Shown: one piece after another, positions 54,024 through 62,127 of the stretch
Layout: every line of letters starts with the position of its first letter
How positions within the stretch are numbered: the stretch's first letter is position 1
Assembly (NCBI RefSeq): GCF_026626705.1
Contig: NZ_JAPNKC010000001.1
Span: forward strand, 7,830,001 to 7,894,000
Length of the DNA stretch: 64,000 bases
From: Pyxidicoccus sp. MSG2
GTDB lineage: Bacteria > Myxococcota > Myxococcia > Myxococcales > Myxococcaceae
Direction: 5' to 3'
Notes under the pieces: model-generated
What the model saw: only the letters and a program-made list of their open reading frames with translations
What the model was told of the DNA's origin: nothing
Databases searched by the model: none
Made by a program: the position numbers and the translations under genes

Positions 54024-54211
54024 TCATGTCACGGCGCGCTCCGCGGCGGACACGGCGGCCTTTCGTCTCGGAGACGCCGCGCGTTCCTCCTCGAGGATGG
54101 CGAGCGTCTTCCGGTACTCGGCGGCCTCGGCCAGCCGTGTCAGCTCGAACTCTCCATGGTGCTTGCGCACGGCCTGCGCAATCTCTTCGAGTGTGACGCG
54201 GAGGGCTCCGT
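54024..54211 (-). pseudogene. Remnant of the C-terminus of a DUF4041/GIY-YIG nuclease
   Basis: On the minus strand this stretch translates LRVTLEEIAQAVRKHHGEF, ELTRLAEAAEYRKTLAI and EERAASPRRKAAVSAAERAV, followed by stop. It matches the end of the full gene at 55509-57155 (FRVTLDEIAQAVREHHGEF, ELTRLAEAEEYRKTLAI). Nothing similar precedes it, so only about 60 residues of a second copy remain. The 3' ends of the two copies lie about 1.4-1.5 kb apart, with one unrelated gene in between. Confidence 0.72.
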
Positions 54212-54302
54212 GCTCGGAGTCTTGGAAAGGCAGAGAACTATTTCCCGCCCCGCCCGTTGAAGCCTCTCATCACACCGCGCACCTGCCTGGAGAGGCTGTT
54301 CC

Positions 54303-55412
54303 ATGTTCTTCGTCCGTACCCTGCGCGCCGCGCTCGTCGGCGTGCTGTGCCTTGCCTTGCCCGCGCTCGCCGGTGACCCGCCGCTGGGCGAGGCGAAGAT
54401 GTCCACCGCCAACAAGGCGGCGGCGAAGGTGCTGAAGGCCCGGATGCAGGAGGAGCGCCCGGAGGACTACGCCGTCCTCCAGAAGGTGGAGGCCGCCGAG
54501 GTGGTGGTGGTCTCCGGCGAGTATGACCGCGTGGAGGACGTGCTGCGCGAGGTGGGCGTGCCGCACGTCGTGGTGACGCCGATGCAGCTCGCGCGCACCC
54601 CGCTGAACGCGAAGCAGCTCCTCATCATCAACTGCTCGGGCAGCCTGGGGCCGAAGGGGCTCGAGAAGGTGCGCAAGTTCGTCAACGCGGGTGGCTTCCT
54701 CTACACCACGGACTGGGCGCTGACGAACGTGGTGGAGAAGGCCTTCCCCGGCTTCATCGCCTTCAACGGCCGCGAGACGGCGGACGACGTGGTGGAGGTG
54801 CAGGTGAAGGAGTCCAGCGGCAGCAACCTGCTCAAGCACCTGCACCTGGCGAATGCGAATCCCAAGTGGTGGCTGGAGGGCTCGTCCTACCCCATCCGAG
54901 TCCTCGCACCGGACAAGGTGGAGGTGCTGGTGGAGAGCCGGGAGATGAAGAAGAAGTACGGCGCGGCGCCGGTGGCGGTGATGTTCCGCTACGGCGACGG
55001 CAAGGTGCTGCACATCGCGAGTCACTTCTACCTGCAGCGCAACCAGGTGCGCTCGGTGGCCGAGGCGAAGAAGGGCGGGGCGTACCTGAAGGAGGACGCG
55101 AAGTTGTCCAAGAAGGCCGCGGAGGCGCTCGCGAACGACGAGGACGTGAAGAACGCCCAGGCCGGGGATCTCCAGAGCGCCTACGCCGCGCAGCAGATGA
55201 CGAGCAACCTCGTCATCGAGCGGAAGAAGGACCAGGCGCGCATCGACCAGCTCTACAGCAAGACGCTGGCGCAGCCGGCTCCGGCGAGCCGGGCCAGCGC
55301 GGGACTGGGCTCGGGAACGCGCGTGAAGGTGGTGGAGCAGAAGGGCGAGAAGGTGAAGGTGCGCTCCATGGAGGGCGACGAGGCGTGGGTCGACTTGGCG
55401 GCGGTGAAGTAG
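54303..55412 (+). CDS. Exported GATase1-like protein with C-terminal SH3-like domain
   Basis: This 369-residue protein has an N-terminal hydrophobic signal (RTLRAALVGVLCLALPALAG). Residues about 55-240 form a GATase1/ThuA-like fold (VVVVSGEYDRVEDVL, LLIINCSGSLG, VRKFVNAGGFLYTTDWALTNV) with KVLHIASHFYL at the end. A Lys/Glu-rich helical linker (about 250-320) connects to an SH3b-like tail, RVKVVEQKGEKVKVRSMEGDEAWVDLAAV. The function is unknown; the SH3b part may bind cell wall. It sits between a remnant and an intact copy of the same nuclease gene, both on the opposite strand. Confidence 0.75.
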   Translation: MFFVRTLRAALVGVLCLALPALAGDPPLGEAKMSTANKAAAKVLKARMQEERPEDYAVLQKVEAAEVVVVSGEYDRVEDVLREVGVPHVVVTPMQLARTPLNAKQLLIINCSGSLGPKGLEKVRKFVNAGGFLYTTDWALTNVVEKAFPGFIAFNGRETADDVVEVQVKESSGSNLLKHLHLANANPKWWLEGSSYPIRVLAPDKVEVLVESREMKKKYGAAPVAVMFRYGDGKVLHIASHFYLQRNQVRSVAEAKKGGAYLKEDAKLSKKAAEALANDEDVKNAQAGDLQSAYAAQQMTSNLVIERKKDQARIDQLYSKTLAQPAPASRASAGLGSGTRVKVVEQKGEKVKVRSMEGDEAWVDLAAVK

Positions 55413-55508
55413 CCGCCTCGGAGCGGTGCGCATCCGGTTGTGCCACTTCCCACCTCCGCCGCGCTTGGCGGGAGTCTCCATTGCGCACTCCCGTCAGCGC
55501 TCCCTGCG

Positions 55509-57155
55509 TCACGCCACGGCGCGCTCCGATGCGGACACAGGAGTCTTCTTTCCCGAATCTCTCCCGAGTTCCTCCGAGATGATGGCGAGCGTCTTACGGT
55601 ACTCCTCGGCCTCCGCCAGTCGCGTCAGCTCGAACTCGCCATGGTGCTCGCGGACGGCCTGGGCAATCTCATCGAGCGTGACGCGGAAGAATTCCTTGCG
55701 CTCGTTGATGCGGTTGACGCGCCGGGTGGCGAAGGTGCGGTGCAGTGCCGCCTCCAGTGCCGGAGCATCCGAGGTGCGGATGATGGCGTGGACGTCGAAC
55801 TCAAAGGGCACGGAGGCGTCTCCCAGCTCGTCGATGCGGTCCTGGGGCACGAGGCGCCGCGTCATGCCCAGCTTGTAGACGTCCTCTCCGAAGGAGCCGA
55901 TGTTGGAGATGACGTAGACGTGCCCCGTGCGAGTCAGCTGCGCCTGAGAGATGGCCCGCGTACGCTCCTGGTCCTCGGCCACCCTGCGCTCAAGCTCTGC
56001 GATGCGCTCCAGGAGCTTCTGCTGCTCGGCGCCCTGGCTCTTCTCCAGCTCGGTGCGTGCCTTGCGCAGGGCTTCTTCGTCACGCCGGGCCTCGCGCTCG
56101 GCTTCGAGCTTTGCCTTCTCCAGCTCGCGCTGCGCGGCCTCCTCCTCGCGCATCTGCTCGCGGATGCGGCGTTGCTCCTCTTTCTCCTCCTGCACCTTCT
56201 CTTCGTATTCGTGGGCGAGCCGGAGTTCCTCCAGCTTGAGGTCCACGTACTTGTCGGAGATGAAGCACTGCTGGATTTCGGTGAGGCCGCTGATGACCTC
56301 GGCCGCCTTCTGGATGCGCGCCTCCATGGCCTTGATGTTCTTGTAGGTCACCTTGGCGACGCAGGCATCCGCTTCGCCATTGAAGGCGCGGAGCATCAAC
56401 TTCAGGGTGCGCTCCGTTTGCTTGCGCCCCTCCGCCTTGCTGCCGTTGACCTCCCACTCGATGCGGCAGAAGGCAGCTGTCTTGTCCTTCAGCATCGCCT
56501 TCTGCCGGTCTCGAATGGCATCGAGGCGCAGCTCGTACTTCTCGGAAGAGGACAGGTTGTAGATGGGCTTGTAGAGCCCGTAGGAGCGGAGGACTGCTTC
56601 TTCTTCCAGGGGACGGAGTTCCGCCTTCAGCCTGGCAATCGCGGCATCGAGCTGGGTCTGCTCCGAGCGGACCTGCTGGCGCCGGGCCTCGGTCTCCCTG
56701 ATTGCCGCATCCGTCTGCTCACGCGCACGCCTCAGGTCCGACTCCAGTTGGCCCAGTGCCTGCTGGCGGCGATTCACCGCCTCCTGAACGATGGCGCCCG
56801 CCCGGTCGTGGGCGCGGGCCAGCTCCGCATCCATTCGAGTCCGGTCCAGGCGAATGGACTCATCGGCTGCGGCCTTGGCCCGCTCCAGGTCGGCCCGGGC
56901 GCCCCGGCTGGTGGCCTCGGCTTCCTGCCGACTTCTTGCTAACTCCGCCGCGGCCTGGTTTCGTTCCAGCGCGAGCGCGTGCTCGGACGCCGCCTTCGCG
57001 CGCTCCAATTCGGCCAGGATGCGCTGGCGCTCGACTTCCGCGTCGAGCACGGGCTTGAAGCGCTGCTGCAGAGACCGAAGTCGGAAGAAGGTCCTGGCAA
57101 GAAGCCCGGCCAGCACCGCGCTCAGGAGCGCGGGCACCACGATTTCAGGCTGCAT
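55509..57155 (-). CDS. Membrane-anchored DUF4041/GIY-YIG nuclease, SNIPE-like anti-phage candidate
   Basis: This 548-residue protein has a transmembrane helix at residues 5-22 (IVVPALLSAVLAGLLA), a long coiled coil (about 30-170), a DUF4041 domain (about 175-310, LRSYGLYKPIYNLSSSEKYE), another coiled coil, and a C-terminal GIY-YIG-type nuclease (T5orf172) from 411: GHVYVISN, YKLGMTRR, DRIDELG, ALHRTF, KEFFRVTL. This architecture matches SNIPE, a membrane-bound phage-DNA nuclease known from E. coli, as I recall it. The key Tyr and Arg motifs are visible. It ends 96 bases from the convergent GATase-like gene. Direct experimental function here is unproven. Confidence 0.82.
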   Translation of the reverse strand: MQPEIVVPALLSAVLAGLLARTFFRLRSLQQRFKPVLDAEVERQRILAELERAKAASEHALALERNQAAAELARSRQEAEATSRGARADLERAKAAADESIRLDRTRMDAELARAHDRAGAIVQEAVNRRQQALGQLESDLRRAREQTDAAIRETEARRQQVRSEQTQLDAAIARLKAELRPLEEEAVLRSYGLYKPIYNLSSSEKYELRLDAIRDRQKAMLKDKTAAFCRIEWEVNGSKAEGRKQTERTLKLMLRAFNGEADACVAKVTYKNIKAMEARIQKAAEVISGLTEIQQCFISDKYVDLKLEELRLAHEYEEKVQEEKEEQRRIREQMREEEAAQRELEKAKLEAEREARRDEEALRKARTELEKSQGAEQQKLLERIAELERRVAEDQERTRAISQAQLTRTGHVYVISNIGSFGEDVYKLGMTRRLVPQDRIDELGDASVPFEFDVHAIIRTSDAPALEAALHRTFATRRVNRINERKEFFRVTLDEIAQAVREHHGEFELTRLAEAEEYRKTLAIISEELGRDSGKKTPVSASERAVA

Positions 57156-57283
57156 TGACTCCCCCCATGAAGAGCCTCCTCACCGGAGGCTGGCCAAGCC
57201 TGCGCCAATCATCGGTATGAGGAAAGTCAGGGTGAGGCAGCCCCAGTGTGTCTGGGAATACCCCTGGGGGAGTAGATGAGGTC

Positions 57284-60127
57284 TCAGCCCGCCACGGGCT
57301 GCACGCCCACCGCGGCCGCGGGCGCGGGCTTCATGGCCTGCGGGCGGATGGTGAGCAGGCGCAGGCCGTTGAAGACCACCAGGAGCGTGCTGCCCTCGTG
57401 GAGCACCACGGCCTGGCTGATCTGCGTGAGGCCGAAGACGGCGGCGATGATGAGGATGCCGCTGATGCCCAGCGCGATGACCAGGTTCTGCTGCATCACC
57501 ATCGTCGCCTGACGCGCCAGCCCCAGCGCGAAGGGCAGCCGCGACAGGTCGTCGCTCATCAGCACCACGTCCGCCGTCTCCAGCGCCGCGTCCGAGCCCG
57601 CCCCACCCATCGCCACGCCCACCGCCGCCGCGGCCAGGGCGGGCGCGTCGTTCACGCCGTCACCCACCATGGCCACCGAGCCCTTGCGCCCCATCTCCCG
57701 TACCGCCGTTACCTTATCGGCCGGCATCAGCGGCGCCTTCGCCTCGTCCAGCCCCACCTGCTCGGCGATGGACTTCGCCACCCGTGCGTTGTCGCCGGAC
57801 AGCATCACCGTCCGCTCGATGCCGGAGTCCTTCAGCGTCTGCACCACGTGCCGCGCACCCGCGCGCAGCGTGTCCGCCATGCCCAGCACGCCCAGGTAGC
57901 GCCCCGCCTTGCGCACCACCATGGTCGTCTGGCCGGCCTCCTCCAGCTTCGCGACTTCCGCTGCGATCTCCGCCGGGACGGCCTCACCCTCGAACAGTGC
58001 GAGGCTGCCCACGTCCACCATCGCCTCCCCGACCTTTGCGCGAATGCCCTTGCCGTGGATGGCCTCGCAGTCGCTCCCAGCCGGCGCCTGGATGCCCGCC
58101 TCCGCCGCGGCCTCCACCACCGCCTTCGCCAGCGGGTGTGCGGAGAGCGACTCCACCGCCGCCGCCGTGCCCAGCAACTCCTCTCGCGACACGCCCTGCG
58201 CCGGCACCGTGCTCAAGAGCTTCGGCCGGCCCACCGTCAGCGTGCCCGTCTTGTCGAAGGCGATGGCGTTCACCTTCGCCAGCAGTTCCAGGTAGATGCC
58301 ACCCTTCACCAGCACGCCGCCTCGCGCCGCCGCCGCCACCGCGGAGAGCACCGCCGACGGCGTGGAGATGGCCAGCGCGCACGGCGAGGCCGCCACCAGC
58401 AGCGACACCGCCCGGAGGATGGCCTCCTTCACCGGCGTGCCCAAGAGCACCAGCACCACCGGGAACACCACCGCGCCAATCATCACCAGCGGCGCCACCG
58501 TGCGCTCCAGCCGCTGCGCGAAGCGCTGGTTGGGGCCCTTCTGCGCCTCCGCCTCCGCCACCATGTCCACCACGCGCGCGAGCACCGACTCCGAGGACAG
58601 CCGCGTGACTTCCACCTCCAGCAGGCCCTCGCAGTTGATGGTGCCGGAGAACACCTCGTCCCCCGCCTTCTTCGCGACGGGGAGCGACTCGCCCGTAATC
58701 GCCGCCTGCTCCAGCGAGCTCTTGCCCTCGCGGATGATGCCGTCCAGCGGGACGCGGTCGCCGGGGCGCACGACGACGCGCTCGCCGCGCTGCACGTCAC
58801 CCACCGGCACCTCCACCACGTCGGCGCCGCGGCGCACGCGCGCCACCTCGGGACGGAGCGCTCCCAGCGACTCGATGGATCGCCGCGCGCGGTCCATGGC
58901 CCGGTGCTCCAGCGCGTGGCCCGCGGCGAAGAGGAAGAGCAGGAAGGCGCCCTCGAACCAGGCGCCCAACACCGCCGCGCCCAGGGCCGCCACCACCATC
59001 ATCGTCTCGATGTCGATGCGCAGCTGGAGCAGCGACTTCACCGAGCCCCGGATGGCGAAGAAGCCACCGCTCGCCATGGACAGCGCCCAGACAATCGTGG
59101 GCACCAGGGCGGGGAGCCCCGCGAACTTTTCAATCGCCCAGCCGGCCACCAGCAGCACGCCGGAGACCACCACCAGCGGCATCTCCAGCAGTGGCGCCAG
59201 GCCGCCCCCGTGCGCGTGGTGCGAGCAGGCATGGCCGCTGGTGGGCACCTCCAGCGCGTAGCCGAGCGCCTTCGCCTTCGCCTCCACGTCCTTCAGCGTG
59301 ACTTCCTCGCTGTCGTACTCCAGGACGAGCCGCTCGCTGGCGTACGCCACGCTCGCGGAGAGCACGCCCTTCAGCTTCCCCAGCCCGTGCTCGATGGCGG
59401 TGGCCGCGTCGGCCGAGGTCATCCCGCGCACGAACCATGTCTGGTGCTTGTAGCGCTCCGCCACCTCGGCGCCGGTGCGCTGCGCGGCGGTGAGGAGCTG
59501 CGACGCGCTTACCACCTCCGGCTTGTAGTGGATGCACACCTCGGGATGGCCCGCGTCCCTTCGCAGGTGCACGTCGGTGACGCCGCGGTGCGCTTCAATC
59601 GCGGCCTCCAGCTTCTGGAAGCGGCCGACGTCGTCTGTCTCGCCCGGCAGCGCGCCCTCCAGGTCGAGCTGGAGCGCCGCGCCGCCACCCTCCGCGGGGC
59701 GGTGCCCGGGAGGTCGGATGCGCTTGGGCTTCGGGTGATGGTGGTGCCCGTGGTCGTGGTCATGGTCGCAGCTGGCGCCATGCTCGTGGCCATGGTCATG
59801 ACCATGGTCGTGGTCATGGTTGCAGCCGGGGCCGTGCTCATGCTTCTCGCCGTGGGCGTGCGCAGGGTCATGACCGTGGTCGTGGTCATGGTTGCAGCCG
59901 GGCCCGTGCACGTGCTTCTCCGCCTTCGCCGGGCCGATGACCTTCAGCTCCTTGAAGGACAACTTCCCGACGGGCTTCACCGCCGCCAGGGACGGGCCGT
60001 GATTGCAGCCCGGTCCGTGGACGTGAGGCTCGCCATGTCCGTGCTCGTGCGCGTGGTCGTGGTCATGCTCGCAGCCAGGGCCGTGGACGTGGCCGGACGA
60101 CGCGTTGCTCTTCTTCTGCTCGGACAT
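57284..60127 (-). CDS. His-rich P1B-4-type heavy-metal ATPase
   Basis: This is a 947-residue metal-exporting P-type ATPase starting at ATG 60127. Residues 13-131 are His-rich with five HGPGC or HGASC units. Two degenerate HMA-like parts follow (for example FVRGMTSAD where GMTCxxC is normal). The core has SPCALAIS (about 579), DKTGT (about 624), GDGVNDAPALA and the late HEGST (about 908). SPC in helix 6 with HEGS/T in helix 8 marks the P1B-4 subclass (Co, Zn, Cd or similar). The lost CxxC and the His tract suggest binding by imidazole rather than thiol. It is the last gene of a four-gene operon. Confidence 0.9.
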   Translation of the reverse strand: MSEQKKSNASSGHVHGPGCEHDHDHAHEHGHGEPHVHGPGCNHGPSLAAVKPVGKLSFKELKVIGPAKAEKHVHGPGCNHDHDHGHDPAHAHGEKHEHGPGCNHDHDHGHDHGHEHGASCDHDHDHGHHHHPKPKRIRPPGHRPAEGGGAALQLDLEGALPGETDDVGRFQKLEAAIEAHRGVTDVHLRRDAGHPEVCIHYKPEVVSASQLLTAAQRTGAEVAERYKHQTWFVRGMTSADAATAIEHGLGKLKGVLSASVAYASERLVLEYDSEEVTLKDVEAKAKALGYALEVPTSGHACSHHAHGGGLAPLLEMPLVVVSGVLLVAGWAIEKFAGLPALVPTIVWALSMASGGFFAIRGSVKSLLQLRIDIETMMVVAALGAAVLGAWFEGAFLLFLFAAGHALEHRAMDRARRSIESLGALRPEVARVRRGADVVEVPVGDVQRGERVVVRPGDRVPLDGIIREGKSSLEQAAITGESLPVAKKAGDEVFSGTINCEGLLEVEVTRLSSESVLARVVDMVAEAEAQKGPNQRFAQRLERTVAPLVMIGAVVFPVVLVLLGTPVKEAILRAVSLLVAASPCALAISTPSAVLSAVAAAARGGVLVKGGIYLELLAKVNAIAFDKTGTLTVGRPKLLSTVPAQGVSREELLGTAAAVESLSAHPLAKAVVEAAAEAGIQAPAGSDCEAIHGKGIRAKVGEAMVDVGSLALFEGEAVPAEIAAEVAKLEEAGQTTMVVRKAGRYLGVLGMADTLRAGARHVVQTLKDSGIERTVMLSGDNARVAKSIAEQVGLDEAKAPLMPADKVTAVREMGRKGSVAMVGDGVNDAPALAAAAVGVAMGGAGSDAALETADVVLMSDDLSRLPFALGLARQATMVMQQNLVIALGISGILIIAAVFGLTQISQAVVLHEGSTLLVVFNGLRLLTIRPQAMKPAPAAAVGVQPVAG
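59735..60091 (-). repeat. His-rich tandem repeat region (coding)
   Basis: Units such as HVHGPGCNHDHDHGHD repeat at protein level, and the matching DNA has near-copies of GTGGTCGTGGTCATGGTTGC. It codes for residues 13-131 of the ATPase and is not a CRISPR array. Confidence 0.8.
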
Positions 60128-60146
60128 GGCGTGGTTCTTCCTGAGG

Positions 60147-61127
60147 CTAGTGGCGGTGGCCGCCGTGCTTGCGGGACGGGGCGGGGGAGGGGGCACTCAC
60201 GGGCTCGGGCTGCTTCGCCTCTTCCTCCTCGTGGTGGTCCTCGTCCTCGTGCTCCTCGGGAATGGGCTGGGTGAACTTCTGTCCCGCCACCTCCAGGGTG
60301 AAGGCCTTGCACGTGACGGGTACGTCGAACTCGAGCACCGCCGGCAGCCGGCCCTCGTACGACTTCAGGATTTTTCCCTGCTCGTCGTAGATGGTGCCGC
60401 CGGCCGCGACCGTCATCGTCTCGTCCACCAGCACCGCCACCAGCTCCGCCATCTCCTCCATGCGGTCGGCGATGCGGTGGCACCAGAGATGGCCCACGCC
60501 CGGATACGTCTCGTGGGAAATCTCCTCCATCTGCTCCTCGTCCACCTGGTCGCCCACGCCGACGAACACGAAGTTCATCCGGGGCAGGCGGCCCGCCGCG
60601 ATTTCCTTCGCGACCTGCGTGGCGTAGGCCCGCACGTCGTTGCCGTCGGACAGCTGCGAGTCGGTGATGATGACCGCGAGCCCCTGGCGCGCGCCCTTCG
60701 TCACCTGCTGCTTCATGTGCGCCACGAAGTCGCGCAGCACGGGCAGCATCACCGTGGCCTTGCCGTAGAAGCGAGGCCCCGGGAAGCGGAAGTCCTTCGC
60801 TTGCGCCGCGGTGAGGTCCCCCAGCTGCTCCAGCTGGCTGCCGTCCCCCGTGGCCCAGTAGGCGACGCGCACGCCGCCGTCGCGGTCCTTGCTCGCGAGG
60901 TACTCGAGCATCCACCGCATCTGCGGCTCGACCAGGTTCTTCACCGGCGCCAGCTTCGCCAGCACGCCGCGCGGCCCGTACTCGTCCTCCATGCTCGCCG
61001 AGCCGTCCATGTAGAGGGCCACATCCAGCCCCTCCACCGTCGGGTCATGCAGCAGCGTGGCGACGACCTTGTTTCCCATCCGGTGCACGTCCGAGAACGG
61101 ACGGACGATGGCTTCGTGGCCGGCCAT
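60147..61127 (-). CDS. VWA-domain protein with metal-binding-like tail (second copy)
   Basis: This is a 326-residue von Willebrand A protein with a MIDAS motif (YMDGSASM). It continues RVAYWATGDG, LAVIITDSQLSDG and NFVFVGVGDQVDE, the order of a VWA fold, then an MTVAAGGTIYDEQG strand block. The C-terminus is Glu/His/Asp-rich (PEEHEDEDHHEEEE) with a Ser/Pro tail ending KHGGHRH. Its ATG overlaps the upstream VWA stop by one base. It is a close paralogue of that gene and is followed by the His-rich metal ATPase 19 bases later, which points to a metal-related role for the group. Confidence 0.85.
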   Translation of the reverse strand: MAGHEAIVRPFSDVHRMGNKVVATLLHDPTVEGLDVALYMDGSASMEDEYGPRGVLAKLAPVKNLVEPQMRWMLEYLASKDRDGGVRVAYWATGDGSQLEQLGDLTAAQAKDFRFPGPRFYGKATVMLPVLRDFVAHMKQQVTKGARQGLAVIITDSQLSDGNDVRAYATQVAKEIAAGRLPRMNFVFVGVGDQVDEEQMEEISHETYPGVGHLWCHRIADRMEEMAELVAVLVDETMTVAAGGTIYDEQGKILKSYEGRLPAVLEFDVPVTCKAFTLEVAGQKFTQPIPEEHEDEDHHEEEEAKQPEPVSAPSPAPSRKHGGHRH

Positions 61128-62062
61128 CAGTGGTGGTCCTCGTCGTCGTCGTGGTGGTCCTCGTCCGGCAGCGGCTGGGTGAAGCGCTGGCCGTTCACCT
61201 CCAGGGTGAAGCTCTCAGCGCCCTCGGGCAGGTCGAACTCCAGCACGGCCGGGAGGCGGCCCTCGTACGTCTTCACCACCTTGCCCTTGTCGTCGTAGAT
61301 GGTGCCGCCAGCCGCGACGGTCATGTTCTCGTCCACCAGCACCGCGACGAGCTCCGCCACCTGGGTGATTTCCTTGGCGATGCGGTGGCACCACAGGTGG
61401 CCGACGCCCGGGTACTCGGTGTGGGCGATGCGCTCCAGCTGCTCCTCGTCGATGCCGTCACCCACGCCCACGAGGACGAAGTTGAGGCGCGGCAGCTTGC
61501 CGGCGGCAATCTCCTTGGCCACCTGCTCGGAGAACTTCTCCACTTCCTCCGCGTCGTGGAGCTGGCCGTCGGTGACGATGACCGCGCACCCGCGGCGGGC
61601 GCCGTGGGGCACCTGCTCCTTGAGGTAGCGCACGTAGTCCTTCAGCGCAGGCGCCAGGAACGTGTGGCTCCCGAGCTTCTTCGCGCCGGGGAACTTGTAC
61701 TGCTTCACGTCCACGCCCTTCAGCTCACCCACCACTTCCACGTCCCGGCCGGACGCGCCCGAGGCCCAGTAGGCCACGCGCAGCATGCCGTTGCGGTCCT
61801 TCGTCGCCAGGTACTCGAGCATCCACTGCACCTGCGGCTCGACCTGGTTGGCGGCCTCCTTCAGCGGCGCGCCGCGAATCCACTCCAGGAAGCTGCGCTG
61901 GGGCGTGTTGTACTTGTACTCCTCCTGCATGCTGCCCGACGCGTCCATGTAGATGGCCACGTCCAGGCCCTCGACGGTGGGGTCATGCAGCAGTACCGCG
62001 CGAACCTTCCCCTCCTCGACATGGAGGTCGGAAAACGGCTCTACCGGCTTCTCGTGTCCCAT
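61127..62062 (-). CDS. VWA-domain protein (first copy)
   Basis: This is a 311-residue VWA protein starting at ATG 62062 with GGGGGAA upstream. Its MIDAS is YMDASGSM; it shares with its neighbour the blocks HDPTVEGLDVA, RVAYWASG, VGHLWCHRI and MTVAAGGTIYDDKG, and it has an EFDLPEGAESFTLEV strand. The last residues are DEDHHDDDEDHH, acid and His, like the second copy. No signal peptide is present, so it acts in the cytoplasm. It may bind metal ions or act in an assembly with the second copy; family relatives (TerY-like and moxR-linked VWA) bind partner proteins through the MIDAS metal. Confidence 0.85.
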   Translation of the reverse strand: MGHEKPVEPFSDLHVEEGKVRAVLLHDPTVEGLDVAIYMDASGSMQEEYKYNTPQRSFLEWIRGAPLKEAANQVEPQVQWMLEYLATKDRNGMLRVAYWASGASGRDVEVVGELKGVDVKQYKFPGAKKLGSHTFLAPALKDYVRYLKEQVPHGARRGCAVIVTDGQLHDAEEVEKFSEQVAKEIAAGKLPRLNFVLVGVGDGIDEEQLERIAHTEYPGVGHLWCHRIAKEITQVAELVAVLVDENMTVAAGGTIYDDKGKVVKTYEGRLPAVLEFDLPEGAESFTLEVNGQRFTQPLPDEDHHDDDEDHH

Positions 62063-62127
62063 GTGTTCCCCCTGCGGATGTGGGGCGACGGTACAGCCCC
62101 CCAGGCAGGCGTCGCAATGGCGGGCCG

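Noticed and set aside
59735-60091. Short direct repeats that could look like a CRISPR array
   Set aside because: They are in-frame codons for a His-rich tract, with no constant repeat-spacer pattern.
57248-60274. A 1008-codon plus-strand frame opposite the metal ATPase
   Set aside because: Mirror of the ATPase; its run of Val/Met comes from reading the His repeats backwards.
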